21,039 bases of DNA from Pseudopyrenochaeta lycopersici (lineage: Eukaryota > Ascomycota > Dothideomycetes > Pleosporales > Pseudopyrenochaetaceae), in assembly GCA_003313425.1 (NCBI GenBank), contig NHZP01000173.1:1-21039 (forward strand), given 5' to 3'. The translations under genes and the position numbers were made by a program. Positions 10,082 to 19,278 of the stretch are shown piece by piece. The notes beneath the pieces were generated by a model. That model searched no databases and was not told the origin of the DNA. It worked only from the letters and a program-made list of their open reading frames with translations. Numbering within the stretch: the first letter of the stretch is position 1; every line of letters begins with the position of its first letter.

Positions 10082-10987
10082 ATGGACAACACGATGACGT
10101 CCGTGTGCTTCAGGGAGAATACATGCAACACCAGCCCAACGAAGGCGACCACAATGTCTCCAGAGGATCGTTTTCCGAATGTGACTGCCGGAGACCCAGT
10201 ATCGGCCAAATGCCCAACATGGAAGGGCTCAGGATCTGTTGAATCAACGGAGCCCGACGCAGAGCAATCTACATCGCCTAAATCCGGAGCCGTGGACATC
10301 AACCAAGCAGTGTTCGACAAGTATCATCAACTCCCCGACCCGCCATCTCCTCTCCCAGTACCTCATCGCGACTTTGTGCACTGCATGCCCCCGGAGCCCC
10401 CTACGTATCGCAAATTCTCTATCTTTACCGCAGGAAGCATCGAAATGGGCAAAGCCGTACAATGGCAACCGCTAATGGTTCAGATGCTCGGCCACCTACC
10501 CATAACCGTAAACAATCCGCGTAGGGGCCACTGGGATCCCGACGTCACCCCAGAAGCCAAGGACGAAGCTTTCCGACGACAAGTAGAGTGGGAGCTAGGC
10601 GCAATGGAGCAGGCAGATGTAATTTGTTTCTTCTTCGACGTCAACACGTTGAGTCCCGTGACGATGCTGGAGCTGGGGCTCTGGGCGGCTTCAGACAAGG
10701 TGGTTGTGTGCTGTGATCCGCGGTTCTGGCGAGGGGGAAATGTGCACATTGTCTGTAAACGGTATGGGATTCCTCTAGTGGAGAACTTTGAGGAGTTGGT
10801 GCCGGCGATCGAAAAAATGCTGGTTCAGAAGGGTATGCAACTTGACGAGCAAGGCGACCTGGTGGGGGCGAATGTGCACACGGAGAAGTCAAAGCCAGTC
10901 AAAAAGTCCATTCTGGAGAAGGAGAATACCGATTTGCTGAAGCAGGTTGCAGACATGCAGGCACAGCTGATGCAGTTGAGTGGATGA
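10082..10987 (+). CDS. Nucleoside 2-deoxyribosyltransferase-like protein
   Basis: The protein has 301 residues and no intron. The ATG at 10082 has G at -3 and +4; the frame upstream opens only with TTG. Residues 1-90 are Ser/Thr/Pro-rich and probably disordered. Residues about 112-246 match the Nuc_deoxyri_tr2 style of NDT fold: FSIFTAGSIEMG (112-123), NNPRRGHWDPD (144-154), RRQVEWELGAMEQADVI (165-181) and SPVTMLELGLWA (191-202). In known NDTs a Glu in such a position is the nucleophile that forms a ribosyl-enzyme intermediate during base exchange; E197 is the likely equivalent. A charged coiled-coil-like tail (about 274-298) follows. Known NDTs salvage nucleosides, but fungal members of this group are largely uncharacterised and could instead cleave nucleotides. 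There is no signal peptide, so it is probably cytosolic. The frame is intact and TATA-driven. Neighbours give no pathway hint. Confidence 0.85.
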   Translation: MDNTMTSVCFRENTCNTSPTKATTMSPEDRFPNVTAGDPVSAKCPTWKGSGSVESTEPDAEQSTSPKSGAVDINQAVFDKYHQLPDPPSPLPVPHRDFVHCMPPEPPTYRKFSIFTAGSIEMGKAVQWQPLMVQMLGHLPITVNNPRRGHWDPDVTPEAKDEAFRRQVEWELGAMEQADVICFFFDVNTLSPVTMLELGLWAASDKVVVCCDPRFWRGGNVHIVCKRYGIPLVENFEELVPAIEKMLVQKGMQLDEQGDLVGANVHTEKSKPVKKSILEKENTDLLKQVADMQAQLMQLSG

Positions 10988-11499
10988 TTGCTCCTCAGCG
11001 TCATTGACGATCTGCCAACGAAGCGCATAGACCTCTTAAAAACGGAACGCGGCATGTGCGATTGTTATCAATGTTGTAAGACTAGTAAGCACGAGAGCCT
11101 ATCCAAACAGCCGTCAATCACGTGTAAGTTAGTGGTTATAAAAAGCCGATCGAACAAGTCGTTTGTAAGAATTCTCTTCAAGGGCGCCAACGTTCAGGGA
11201 CCATGATTCTCTTAGATCATGAGAAGTTAGGTATTCGATAGGCCGATGTGGTCTTTTGGCGTATGAGGGGATATAGAGGTTGTGCGTGACTTATGGGAGC
11301 GTTAATCAGATTTTGTTCTATGTCACCAGATTCCGTACCTATGATGATGAAGTATATTCGACATAGACTTGTCGTTCTTCAGCTACTGTAACGCCCAGAG
11401 CTACTTAACCATCTACTTGTGCTTACAAGATGTACGAGACAATCCAACAAAGCTTGAGGTCAAAGGAGACACAGCATTCAAACTCGTAACATTCGTGCA
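10988..11499. other. Intergenic gap between convergent genes
   Basis: This gap of 512 bases lies between the 3' ends of the NDT-like gene and the DUF7492-type gene. It has one short plus frame right after the NDT-like stop (10988-11206) without recognisable content. It should hold both transcript ends; no repeat or RNA gene was seen. Confidence 0.5.
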
Positions 11500-12522
11500 C
11501 TACAAATAGACATTAGATTTTGAGGTAGCAATCACAGTCGGATCCGCTTTCGAGGCACGAGCCGCATAACGTGCGAGGCTTAAGGTCTGGGTCTCAGATG
11601 GCTTCCCAAACGCAGAAGCGGAATACAAAGCTAGCGGGTCGGCTGTTAGAGCGCTGCGCGATCTGAAATCCGTAACCGCCGAGGGCATTGGGTCCTGCTG
11701 GATGAGCGGATGCTCGGTCTGCTCTGGTGGAATGCTCAGTGCAAGATCAACATCGACACAAGAGGTATAGTATTCGTCCCTCCCATTGGGGTAAGTAGGG
11801 TCTTTCCCAGGCGCGTTCGGCCACTGCCACACCCAGTACATTGTGTAAGATTTGTCGACTTGGACGTCGTCAGGTATTCTGACGTCCGTTTCGCACAACA
11901 ACTCGTGCTCACTCCCAGGTTGTCCCGGCAGGGGGTTGGGCGTTTGCTCTTTCCGGGTGTCTGCAGCAATTGCGTTATTCCCAAGTTGGTAGCACCTTCC
12001 ATCGTCGAAGTTCTGAGTGGTAAGGAGAACACCACGCGCATCACCGCCAGAACCGTCACGGGTCCATTTCAGCACGTCGAGTAGGACCTCTTCTTGGAGA
12101 GGCTGTTGGGTGCCAAATACAAAGACCGTGCCACCTTTCTCCGGCTTGCCCAGCAGGTTCTTTCCGCCATTTGGGATTGTGGCATGTCCGTTCTCTGCAT
12201 ATCGCATTGCGATCATCCCACCAGGCACGGTCTGCAAGCGAGGATAGTTGACAGTCTGGTGTGCAATGCGCTGAGAGGGATGACAGAGAAGATCTGTGTG
12301 AGCCACAAATGGTGGCTGCCGTTCCAAGGGTGGAATCAACCATACGTCGGCATTTTGATCGAAGTGAGCGACGCCTTTATCTACAAAACCGCGAGGATAG
12401 CCGTACCCTGCCATGAAAGATCCGTTGGACGCAATGTTCGACAGCTGTTCCACCCACGAATGCGCACCAGCCAGCTTGACAAAGACTAACAGTAGGGACG
12501 CAATGGCTTGAGAAGGATGCAT
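11500..12522 (-). CDS. Secreted DUF7492-type protein, LPMO-like
   Basis: The protein has 340 residues and no intron; ATG 12522 has A at -3. Residues 1-20 form a signal peptide (hydrophobic LLLVFVKLAGA), and cleavage after AGA would make His21 the new N-terminus: HSWVEQL. Conserved blocks follow: GYPRGFV (41-47), MRYAENGHATIP (106-117), KPEKGGTVFVFGT (126-138), the C177 region FDDGRCYQL, YTMYWVWQWP (226-235) and EYYTSCVDVDL (250-260). These match fungal proteins annotated DUF7492. An N-terminal His, a second His (H113 in ENGH) and an aromatic near the end of the fold (Y251 or Y252) resemble the copper histidine brace of LPMOs, and YTMYWVW resembles an LPMO core strand. Four Cys (C80, C177, C210, C255) could pair. 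The last 80 residues are low in order. Copper binding and polysaccharide oxidation are inferred, not shown. It should be exported and act in the cell wall or on an external polymer. Confidence 0.85.
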   Translation of the reverse strand: MHPSQAIASLLLVFVKLAGAHSWVEQLSNIASNGSFMAGYGYPRGFVDKGVAHFDQNADVWLIPPLERQPPFVAHTDLLCHPSQRIAHQTVNYPRLQTVPGGMIAMRYAENGHATIPNGGKNLLGKPEKGGTVFVFGTQQPLQEEVLLDVLKWTRDGSGGDARGVLLTTQNFDDGRCYQLGNNAIAADTRKEQTPNPLPGQPGSEHELLCETDVRIPDDVQVDKSYTMYWVWQWPNAPGKDPTYPNGRDEYYTSCVDVDLALSIPPEQTEHPLIQQDPMPSAVTDFRSRSALTADPLALYSASAFGKPSETQTLSLARYAARASKADPTVIATSKSNVYL

Positions 12523-12891
12523 CGTGTAGAGTCAGCCAACGTGGGTCCACGAGGGAGGCTGGCGGCGTGTGAGTGACAGGATGTACAAACTCTACAGCTA
12601 TGGCCGCGGCGGCTTTAAGGGCACAACATATCCACACTGGTGAGCATGATCAGATTGGAGAATTCTTCCATTGAATGACGTGAATGACCAAGCGGTTGTT
12701 CGATATGTTTTCGTGATAGTCGTCACGTCGGTCATTGTCCACCGTTCGCTATGCCGGACGCTCAGATCGGAAAAGCTGCTGTGAAGGGGTGAGCCGTTAA
12801 GTTCAGCGCCACTTGGAGCAGCACCATCTGCTTGGAGGTCAGCCGATCCTGTATGAGGACGGACGTTCGCATGAATTTTGCAGCAAGAAGC
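12523..12891. other. Upstream region of DUF7492-type gene
   Basis: The promoter of the minus-strand gene at 11500-12522 should lie here. No clear TATA box was seen. A minus frame over 12598-12984 (128 codons) crosses the 9-base repeat and most of this region, but its repeated Ala/Tyr/Thr stretch comes from the repeat, and it is unlikely to be a gene. Confidence 0.45.
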
Positions 12892-12941
12892 AGTACAAGC
12901 AGTATAAGCAGCATAAGTAGTATAAGCAGTATAAGCAGTAT
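12892..12941. repeat. 9-base tandem repeat
   Basis: Five full units of the type agtataagc at 12892-12936, plus a partial unit agtat at 12937-12941. Single-base differences appear in the first and third units. It is a minisatellite likely to vary in copy number. Confidence 0.9.
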
Positions 12942-13011
12942 CCTGGGCGTCCACATCTCTATAGGCATAACGCAACAAATTCATTCAATCCCCAAAGTCT
13001 AACCATAAAGG

Positions 13012-13013
<2 letters not shown>

Positions 13014-13044
<31 letters not shown>
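13014..13044. repeat. (AC)n microsatellite, likely LINE 3' tail
   Basis: An uninterrupted 31-base alternating AC tract. It sits exactly where the LINE 3' end should be, so it is probably the element's simple-repeat tail (TG on the element strand) instead of poly(A). It could also be an unrelated microsatellite. Confidence 0.85.
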
Positions 13045-13046
<2 letters not shown>

Positions 13047-13324
13047 TTATTAACGCCCGGCGGCTGAGCCGAAAGGACTACTATCACTGCTCTACTAATA
13101 CATTGCCCGCAGTGGGTCCTGTTCTCCTTCAAGCCCATGCAATACGCCATTCATACCTTATATTCCTTCATTTAACATTTCTCTTCGATTTCTCGTGGGT
13201 TAGTAATGTTGTTAGTAAACTGCTTGAATGCTTTTCTCCAAGTGTTCAGCGTCCTATCTTCGGCAACTGAAGCGGTGTCTGCTTTCTGTGGCACGAGGTG
13301 ATATGTTGGTGAGTCGGGTTGGGT

Positions 13325-13346
13325 GTTAGTTAGGTAGGTAGTTAGG
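13325..13346. repeat. Tetranucleotide gttagttaggtagg repeat
   Basis: A 22-base run of alternating ttag and tagg units overlaps the stop codon of the LINE frame. It is too short and irregular to be a telomere repeat. Confidence 0.6.
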
Positions 13347-14094
13347 TGTCCTGATTAATCTGCCGTTGGTTTACATCGAGTCGACCTGTGGCTATTGCGA
13401 ACCGTATCGTTGCTCGGACAGCGTTCATGTTCGGAGTCCAGTTCTTGTCATCAGCTGTGGTCTTTCCGCCGAGGAAGAAAGATAGATTCCCTCTGCCTGT
13501 GTCTGTGCATTGTAGCATCTCTGTTCGGAGCGTTGTCCATCTTCTGCACCGGAAGAGGAAGTGTTCTACTGTCTCTTGCGCTTGTCCGTATTCACACTGG
13601 TCTGTTGACGCAGCATTGATTCGGTGGAGATATACGTTCAGTCTTGCCATGCCTGTCCTGAGTTGGGCGAGCGTGTTCGCTTCTTTCCATGATAGTCGGT
13701 CATAGAGCTGTCGCGTATGTTTGCCTGGTAATGCTTTGTCTATTCTTTTAGAGTAGCTCCCGACGTTTTCCAGTAACCCCCTAGCGGTGGCACGATGCTT
13801 AGCTCGCGCAATGTTAAGGGTGGTCGATCGCATTCTGGGGAGTTGTGTCTGTGGGGTGACACCCTGTCTCGTTGCCGCTTTTGCCTTCGCTTTAGCAAGC
13901 TTCAACAGTGCGTTTTCTTCACTTGACCGCAGCCATAATACAGTTATCGTGTTTCCATTTCTTTTCAGTGCTCTTATGGATTCATAGGTGCGGCATGTCA
14001 GTACAGTTGCTTGCGAAACCGCCTGCACCTTTTTGCGCACACAAAGATTCTTGGCCCCCACTGCACTAGGACACCCATGCTGTTGTGTGGCCAA
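13342..14094 (-). pseudogene. C-terminal fragment of LINE polyprotein (RNase H end and zinc knuckle)
   Basis: The frame has 250 open codons, closed upstream by a TGA directly before 14094 and with no proper ATG start, so it is a fragment. Residues 37-60 (YESIRAL, TVLWLRSSEEN) match the end of the RNase H domain, where such LINEs have a VxWxPSH-like motif; Pro and His are replaced here. GKHTRQLYDRLSWKEA and LAQLRTGMARLNVYLHRI (124-159) are typical of fungal Tad-like elements. The final zinc knuckle normally reads CxC, then H and C; here it is C167, Tyr169, H178, C183. The second Cys is therefore lost: the codon is TAC where TGC is expected, a C to T change at a CpA site on the opposite strand, as repeat-induced point mutation would make. 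The frame ends with a TAA at 13344-13342. It should not be active. Confidence 0.8.
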
Positions 14095-16663
14095 TCATCT
14101 GCCTTCAGTGTCAACAGCGGAACCCCCTCGAACTCCGCAGAATCGCCTTACAGGAACATGGTTGGTTGAAAGGCAGCAAGGACTTGGGGCCGCAAGGGTC
14201 AAAAATCTTCGTGGGCCCAAACGGTGAAGGCGGTTTCGCAAGCAACTGTATGAAGGCTACCGCAGCAGCCATCGGTCACCTTTGCTAACCAATCATGCAT
14301 ACGTACACGGCGAAGAGCATGAGATTGATGAACTGAGGGTTCGTTGCTGAAACCAAGCGATCACCCAGTAGCATCCAATGATTCAACGGGGAAGACCGAA
14401 AATGCTGACGATCTTCAGACGGGAGTCGTGTTAGGCTGTATCGAGCTTAGTGCCACGTGGCCAGATGCACTCGTGCGCAATCGACGAGCGATCATCGAAT
14501 GCTCACTCGCCTCAAAGCCAGATGGCGTTGATCTACAGCGCACCGGGCCGAACGATGAATGGCACTGGATGAGCGATGACAGTCATCCAATTAGCTACCT
14601 GGTCAGCACTTGATTGTAGCGGAACGACCCGCGCCTAGTGCTGATGGTCATCACATGTGGCGCATTCTAGCGTGTTAATGCTGGTGTTGTGGTTACCCAC
14701 TTAGAGGATAATGATTATGATCCCCTCAATACCACGTCAACGACCATCAGCGTTCTACTCACATGGCTAACCTGTCAATGCAAGCACTGTTAGGCATGAC
14801 CGGTCATGACTCGTGGGTTCCATGCTTCATGACGCAAGCAACAAATCATTCATCCCACGCCAGTCCAGTCTCGGCTAAAATAAGCCTTTCCTGACTTCAC
14901 GAGTTATGAGTCAGTCACGAAAATCTCCGGGCTAATCAAACAGCGGCGCCGGAAACTGGGCAATTGACTGCAGAGGGGAGTGTTGGAGGCTCCTTCTCGA
15001 ATCCTCACAGCTTGCCCTTACATGTGGCAATGTAATGTTGCTGCTCGTTGTTACCATTACATGTTTCGTTTCGAATGTTGAGACGATGGTGCTAAGCCGC
15101 AATGGGCTGCCCTCCGCAAGGATATTGAACACTGCGGCGTGGCGGCTTGCTGCTGCGTGGAAGTGGGGCGTTGGCACATCAGCACGCGAAACAAAGCAAG
15201 TACATCGTGGTGGGCACACAAGGACACCAGGTTACGCGGAGCTCTTCGATACTAATTGCTTACCTCCATCACTACAATCGGCCAGTATTTTTGTGCTATC
15301 TCTGATCTGCTTATGCCTCCATGTCAGCTATGGTAAACGTGTCAGGGTTAGCTTCGAACCATCGCTATGCAAGCAGCTGGCACTTCTATACTGATATTCT
15401 GCTTATCACCCAAGCCGTTCATCATACTTTTGCCTCACGTGGAATTGATTACTTGAGAAAGCTAGTTCTTCGACACGGCGGACAGTAAGCACTGTAAGGG
15501 AAGCCAGAACTGTGGTGCACAATGTTGGCACTTGCTTCGCAGATGATATTCTATCAGCATAAGCGTACTGGAGGCCAGTGGCTATAAAGGTGTGGGCGCA
15601 GCATGTTCTAAGCCCTCGAATGTGGTCACACATCGCTACACTCAAGGCTCACTTCCAGCGAGGGATTGCGACGCAACAAGCGACTCAATCCAGCTTCGTC
15701 ATTTCATACCACAAATTCTGTCCCAGTTCTCCTATATCGAGCCCGGTGTAACAGCCCGATAGCCGGTGAAACAATGCTCTTGTTTTGAACGTCTGAGCGA
15801 CAACGTGTTGGTGATGCCACAGTGGGCCGACTCTGCTAACCACAATGTCTGCTGTTGAGACACTAGAGAAATGCCAGGTGCTGCGCTAGCTGATATTAGG
15901 GAAGGCCTCGCGCTCCAGGCTTGCGCGAAGTTTCGTGTTCAATTCCGCGTTCAATTCCGCGTTTCCGCTAGCTCCGTGCTTATTTCCGGTCTACATCCTC
16001 TGTCCACTTGGTCAGTATCCTATAGCCTACATTATGCATGGTACTAACATGCCAGTACGGTTGGCGCCGCTTAGCACCGCATTCGTACTCTTTATACTTA
16101 GGCCTATAGTGCTTCTCAGGCTGTTTTACGAGGCGTGAGAGCTTCATTGAGGCCTTTGAGAGCCGAAGGCTGGCTTTGGGGAAATTCCTCAGCTATCTGG
16201 TAAATCTCGTGCGTCTCAGAGCGTGGTGCGCACACGGTCGCGTCAGCCGCAAGCGCGAGTCATCATGGTCAAGTCCGGAGGTATCATCACATTGGCTTGT
16301 ACAACCTCTAGTAACGTTAACGGCTGATACCACCTTCCCTTCGAGCAAGCTTTGCTAATCTCTCTCAGGCAATTGAACGCGTACACGAACAATAAAATCG
16401 AGATTCATCTACCTATCCGGGTTTCGTGCCCTGCATCCACAAAATTTCTTGTGCAACAACTGAGTATAATACGCCGAAATTGCTTGCCCATTCTACGACT
16501 GCTTGTTGAGATCTTTGCTGACTAGTGGCACGGTTTTGGCGTTGCATTCAAACACAAATCTTGCTCAGAATCACCGACAACTTCGAGAGAATTACTCGGA
16601 TTGCGCGCGTCGTTGGTAGCTTGCCCCAACCTTTGCGATATTCTCTAGGGTCATCTACTCTAC

Positions 16664-18460
16664 GTAAGTCCCGATCCAAAGAGCAAGCGGCTTGTTCGCC
16701 TCTTCAGCTCTATACCTATACCTCCCCATTCTTACTGAACAGAAGATCTGCGCCCTGGAAAATGTGCCTGCAGGTCAGCTTAAATCAAAATATCTATCGC
16801 TACATGCTAGGCGGGGCTACAGTATCAACGTCGTACGGGCTGACTACTGAAATAGGTCAATGTCATGATATTCAGCCTTACCCATACGCTGCTCATATTC
16901 GTTCTCAATTAGACTACTCACAGGGTACCTCTCCTTTTTCACCGCAACTGGGTAAGTCCTCAAGGCCTTTTCGGGTCGCTTCTTCTGCTTCTAGCTTATC
17001 CACACGGTCACCACCCCACGAGGTAAGAGTAAGTTCAATACCTTTGTCACCCTATTTGTACTAACACTAACTGTCGTGCCCGGCGCCTTTGCTAGAATAT
17101 AAATCGCAGCATCGGCTGAGAGCATTTGTGGCTGTCAACTTAGGTGAGCGATTCACAAGGCTGTACAATCCTCGCCAGGCCGTGCTCAAGCAGGGCGTGG
17201 AGGCGTTGACCCCGCTTCTGCAGCTCGATTTCCGCTAATCCGACTCTCGCAGGGATCAGTCCGATTATGCCCAACAGATGTTCCGCATCTATTGACAGTC
17301 AGTAAGTGATCGCTCCGTTTATTGCGGTTAAGTATGGCGACACTCAAAGGTTGACAGCACCATGGATTCAAGTTGGGGCTTCCCAGATTGGCCGCTTGCT
17401 GTGACACTGACATCCTTAAATTCAAGAGTAATCGCCGCCTAAGCGTGTGCCATTCATTCAAACTTCTCGCAGCGTCGACCAATGGCTGAAACATGACCAG
17501 AAACTGACATTCCAAACACTGAGGCAACCGACGTCTTCGATGCTGTCGAATGGCAACCTTCGCTCTACCATCCTACCTCTGTCGAGCTGAATCAAGATCC
17601 TCGAGGTCCACAAGAGACAGTAAGTCCTATATGGCCCTCGATGATCATCCGAGATGTATCAAGACTGCGGGGACAAGCTTGAAGTCTGACTGACTAGTCC
17701 CTAGATCTCGTCTATCAACTTCGGATGCCGCTGAGGCGCGTATCTACAATCCGTCGTGTCCCATAAAAGTATGTGTCCGTGGATCTTGCTAACGCCAATC
17801 AGCCTCCAAATCTTTGCAGCATGCGATCTATACAAGGGACGCACCGACCAACGTCGAAGAAGACGCTAGCCGGCGGCTAAGTGGCTTCAAGCGCACTCCG
17901 ACTCTTAGATGTCTCGCGGATTTGGATGCTCATACGCGACATTGAGTTCCCCTGCTCGCAATCGCAACGTCATCTGCTGACATCTGTCTCGTAGCGCCCT
18001 GGCACTGAATCAAGCTAGCGGTTGGCCTGGCTCTTGAGATCTACTGCGCGAAGGACCATCAGGTAAGCGGTCTTTGATCGTGCCTACTCGTTCTGTACAA
18101 GCTCTACCTAATCAGTAAGGCTTGATGTTAATATTTTCTACACTCGCGAAAGAAAGGTTACATCTTTAGTGTGCTTCTAGCGACGTGCACAGCGATTTCA
18201 CAACATTTGAAGGCCCCTGGGCCTGCAACCAGCTAACTGTTTGGAGCAGGGCCCGTAACGGCTTGTGTACGCAAGAGCATCATGTCGCAATGATATATGT
18301 AGCGTCCCATGGCGCGTGGGGCGAGTAAACTGTGTGAGTCTTTCTCCGCCCTGGCATCCTGGTCTGGCTTATTTACAGGAAACGGCACAATCAGTGATGC
18401 GGATCGCGACGATCAAGAGGAAGATTCAATCGCTCGAGACAGGTAGCTGGGGTAAGCACA
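16664..18460 (+). other. Block with intron-like signals and coding-like pieces; possible decayed multi-exon gene
   Basis: Canonical plus-strand intron signatures recur: 16952-16994 (GTAAGT to TTCTAG), 17023-17095 (GTAAGA, TACTAAC, GCTAG), 17620-17697 (GTAAGT, CTGAC, CTAG), 17769-17802 (GTATGT, GCTAAC, ATCAG), 18062-18115 (GTAAGC, CTAAT, CAG) and 18334-18379 (GTGAGT to TTACAG). Between them lie protein-like pieces, such as IQPYPYAAHIRSQLDYSQG before 16952, FTRLYNPRQAVLKQGVEAL near 17150-17210, FDAVEWQPSLYHPTSVELN before 17620 and SKSLQHAIYTRDAPTN near 17805-17850. The first intron keeps an open frame (AYPHGHHPT follows), but the later joins do not stay in phase. This could be a gene decayed by indels, a spliced non-coding RNA or chance. 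I recognise no domain. Confidence 0.25.
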
Positions 18461-18635
18461 ATCGGCAAAGTCTTCAGCAAATCGCTGTGCCATTTTCCGG
18501 TCCCAACCCAGGATTCTTCATATCGCCTCTTGGCGGCCGCTGACGTTAACACAGAACGGCATACTACAAAACCGATTATATGACTAGTGGCCCAAGTGTA
18601 AACGTGGAAAAGAGGGGCCAAGCCGCCTTGCTGTT

Positions 18636-18650
18636 GGGGGGGGGGGGGGG
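18636..18650. repeat. Run of 15 G
   Basis: An uninterrupted G homopolymer (C on the other strand). Length may be unreliable in assembly and variable in nature. Confidence 0.95.
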
Positions 18651-19040
18651 AAATCCGCCGAACGGTGATGGCTTGCCAACGCATGCATATGCATACCATG
18701 TCTAGCGCGCGGACCGCGCCTCCCGGCACCACCCTGCATATCTCCGAGTCAGTGTTATGCAGGCAGTCCACATACATCGTGTCTGCTGCCGAGTCCAACC
18801 CTGGCCCGTGTCATGCAATTGCACGGGCGCCGCCATCATCCGCTGCCTGTCAGTCCTCTTCGGGCCAGCGTCCCTTAGGCCGGTACTTCACAATTGAACT
18901 CAGATCCCGAAACTTCAACGAACACAGCGGGATGATTCTGTACCAACAGTCAAGAGCAAGTCGCCTCGCGCAAGTGACTGCGCTTGTGAAGGCCGCAGGT
19001 GGCCTAATCAACTCTGCCGTACTAACTGCATAAAGCGTGC

Positions 19041-19071
19041 AGAGAGAGAAGAGAGAAGAGAGAAGAGAGAG
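19041..19071. repeat. GA-rich tract
   Basis: A purine-only tract made of agagaga and agagaag units. It lies 208 bases before the O-methyltransferase relic; polypurine tracts are common in fungal promoters, so it may have been part of its upstream region. Confidence 0.8.
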
Positions 19072-19278
19072 TATCTGCTTCATTCTCGTTTCTAGCCTCT
19101 AAGCATTAGTACAGTTTTGACCCCATGGACCGGTGGCCAAATCAGCTACTGTGCAATACACGAACTAGGCTAGGCACACTAACGAGACTCGTCCAGCATA
19201 TCTGAACATAAGGCGTTAAAAGTCATTGCAAATTTTGGGGGGTTCCACATCGAAGCAGCACTCGCCCAAGGCGGTATC

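Larger units (their letters stand above)
13014..14100 (-). mobile_element. 5'-truncated LINE (non-LTR retrotransposon), Tad-like
   Basis: Minus-strand order is the C-terminal end of the LINE reverse-transcriptase polyprotein (14094-13342), then about 300 bases of 3' untranslated DNA, then a (TG)n tract as read on that strand. The last part before the tract has a GC-rich palindrome, cggctgagccg (13061-13071), and reads gcgttaataaattg. LINEs are usually cut short at the 5' end because reverse transcription starts at the 3' end, which fits. The 5' border near 14100 is judged only from the loss of recognisable coding. No target duplication was identified. Confidence 0.75.
14101..19278. other. Long stretch without a confident gene
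   Basis: More than 5 kb holds no frame I can assign to a family. Frames here open with GTG or TTG or overlap equally good frames on the other strand. Seen inside: a 14-base perfect palindrome catgaccggtcatg (14795-14808), a TGAGTCA site at 14908-14914, a doubled 12-base word gttcaattccgc (15939-15962), a block with many intron-like signals (16664-18460), a run of 15 G (18636-18650) and a GA-rich tract (19041-19071). The plus frame from ATG 18668 to 19033 (121 codons) has no recognisable content. Confidence 0.5.

Noticed and set aside
12598..12984. Minus-strand frame of 128 codons
   Set aside because: Much of its N-terminal sequence is the translated 9-base repeat, and it runs into the presumed promoter of the secreted protein gene.
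13388..13987. Plus-strand open frames over the LINE
   Set aside because: They are antisense shadows of the LINE polyprotein frame, which has clear family motifs.
14630..14760. Possible large imperfect palindrome (gctgatggtc and gaccatcagc about 100 bases apart)
   Set aside because: Only the 10-base arms match well; the rest does not pair convincingly.
16525..17064. Plus-strand open frame of 179 codons
   Set aside because: It opens with GTG and reads through at least one canonical intron signature (16952-16994), so it is not a single coding frame as it stands.
18391..18798. Minus-strand frame crossing the G run
   Set aside because: It includes a homopolymer translated as Pro and overlaps plus frames; no domain seen.
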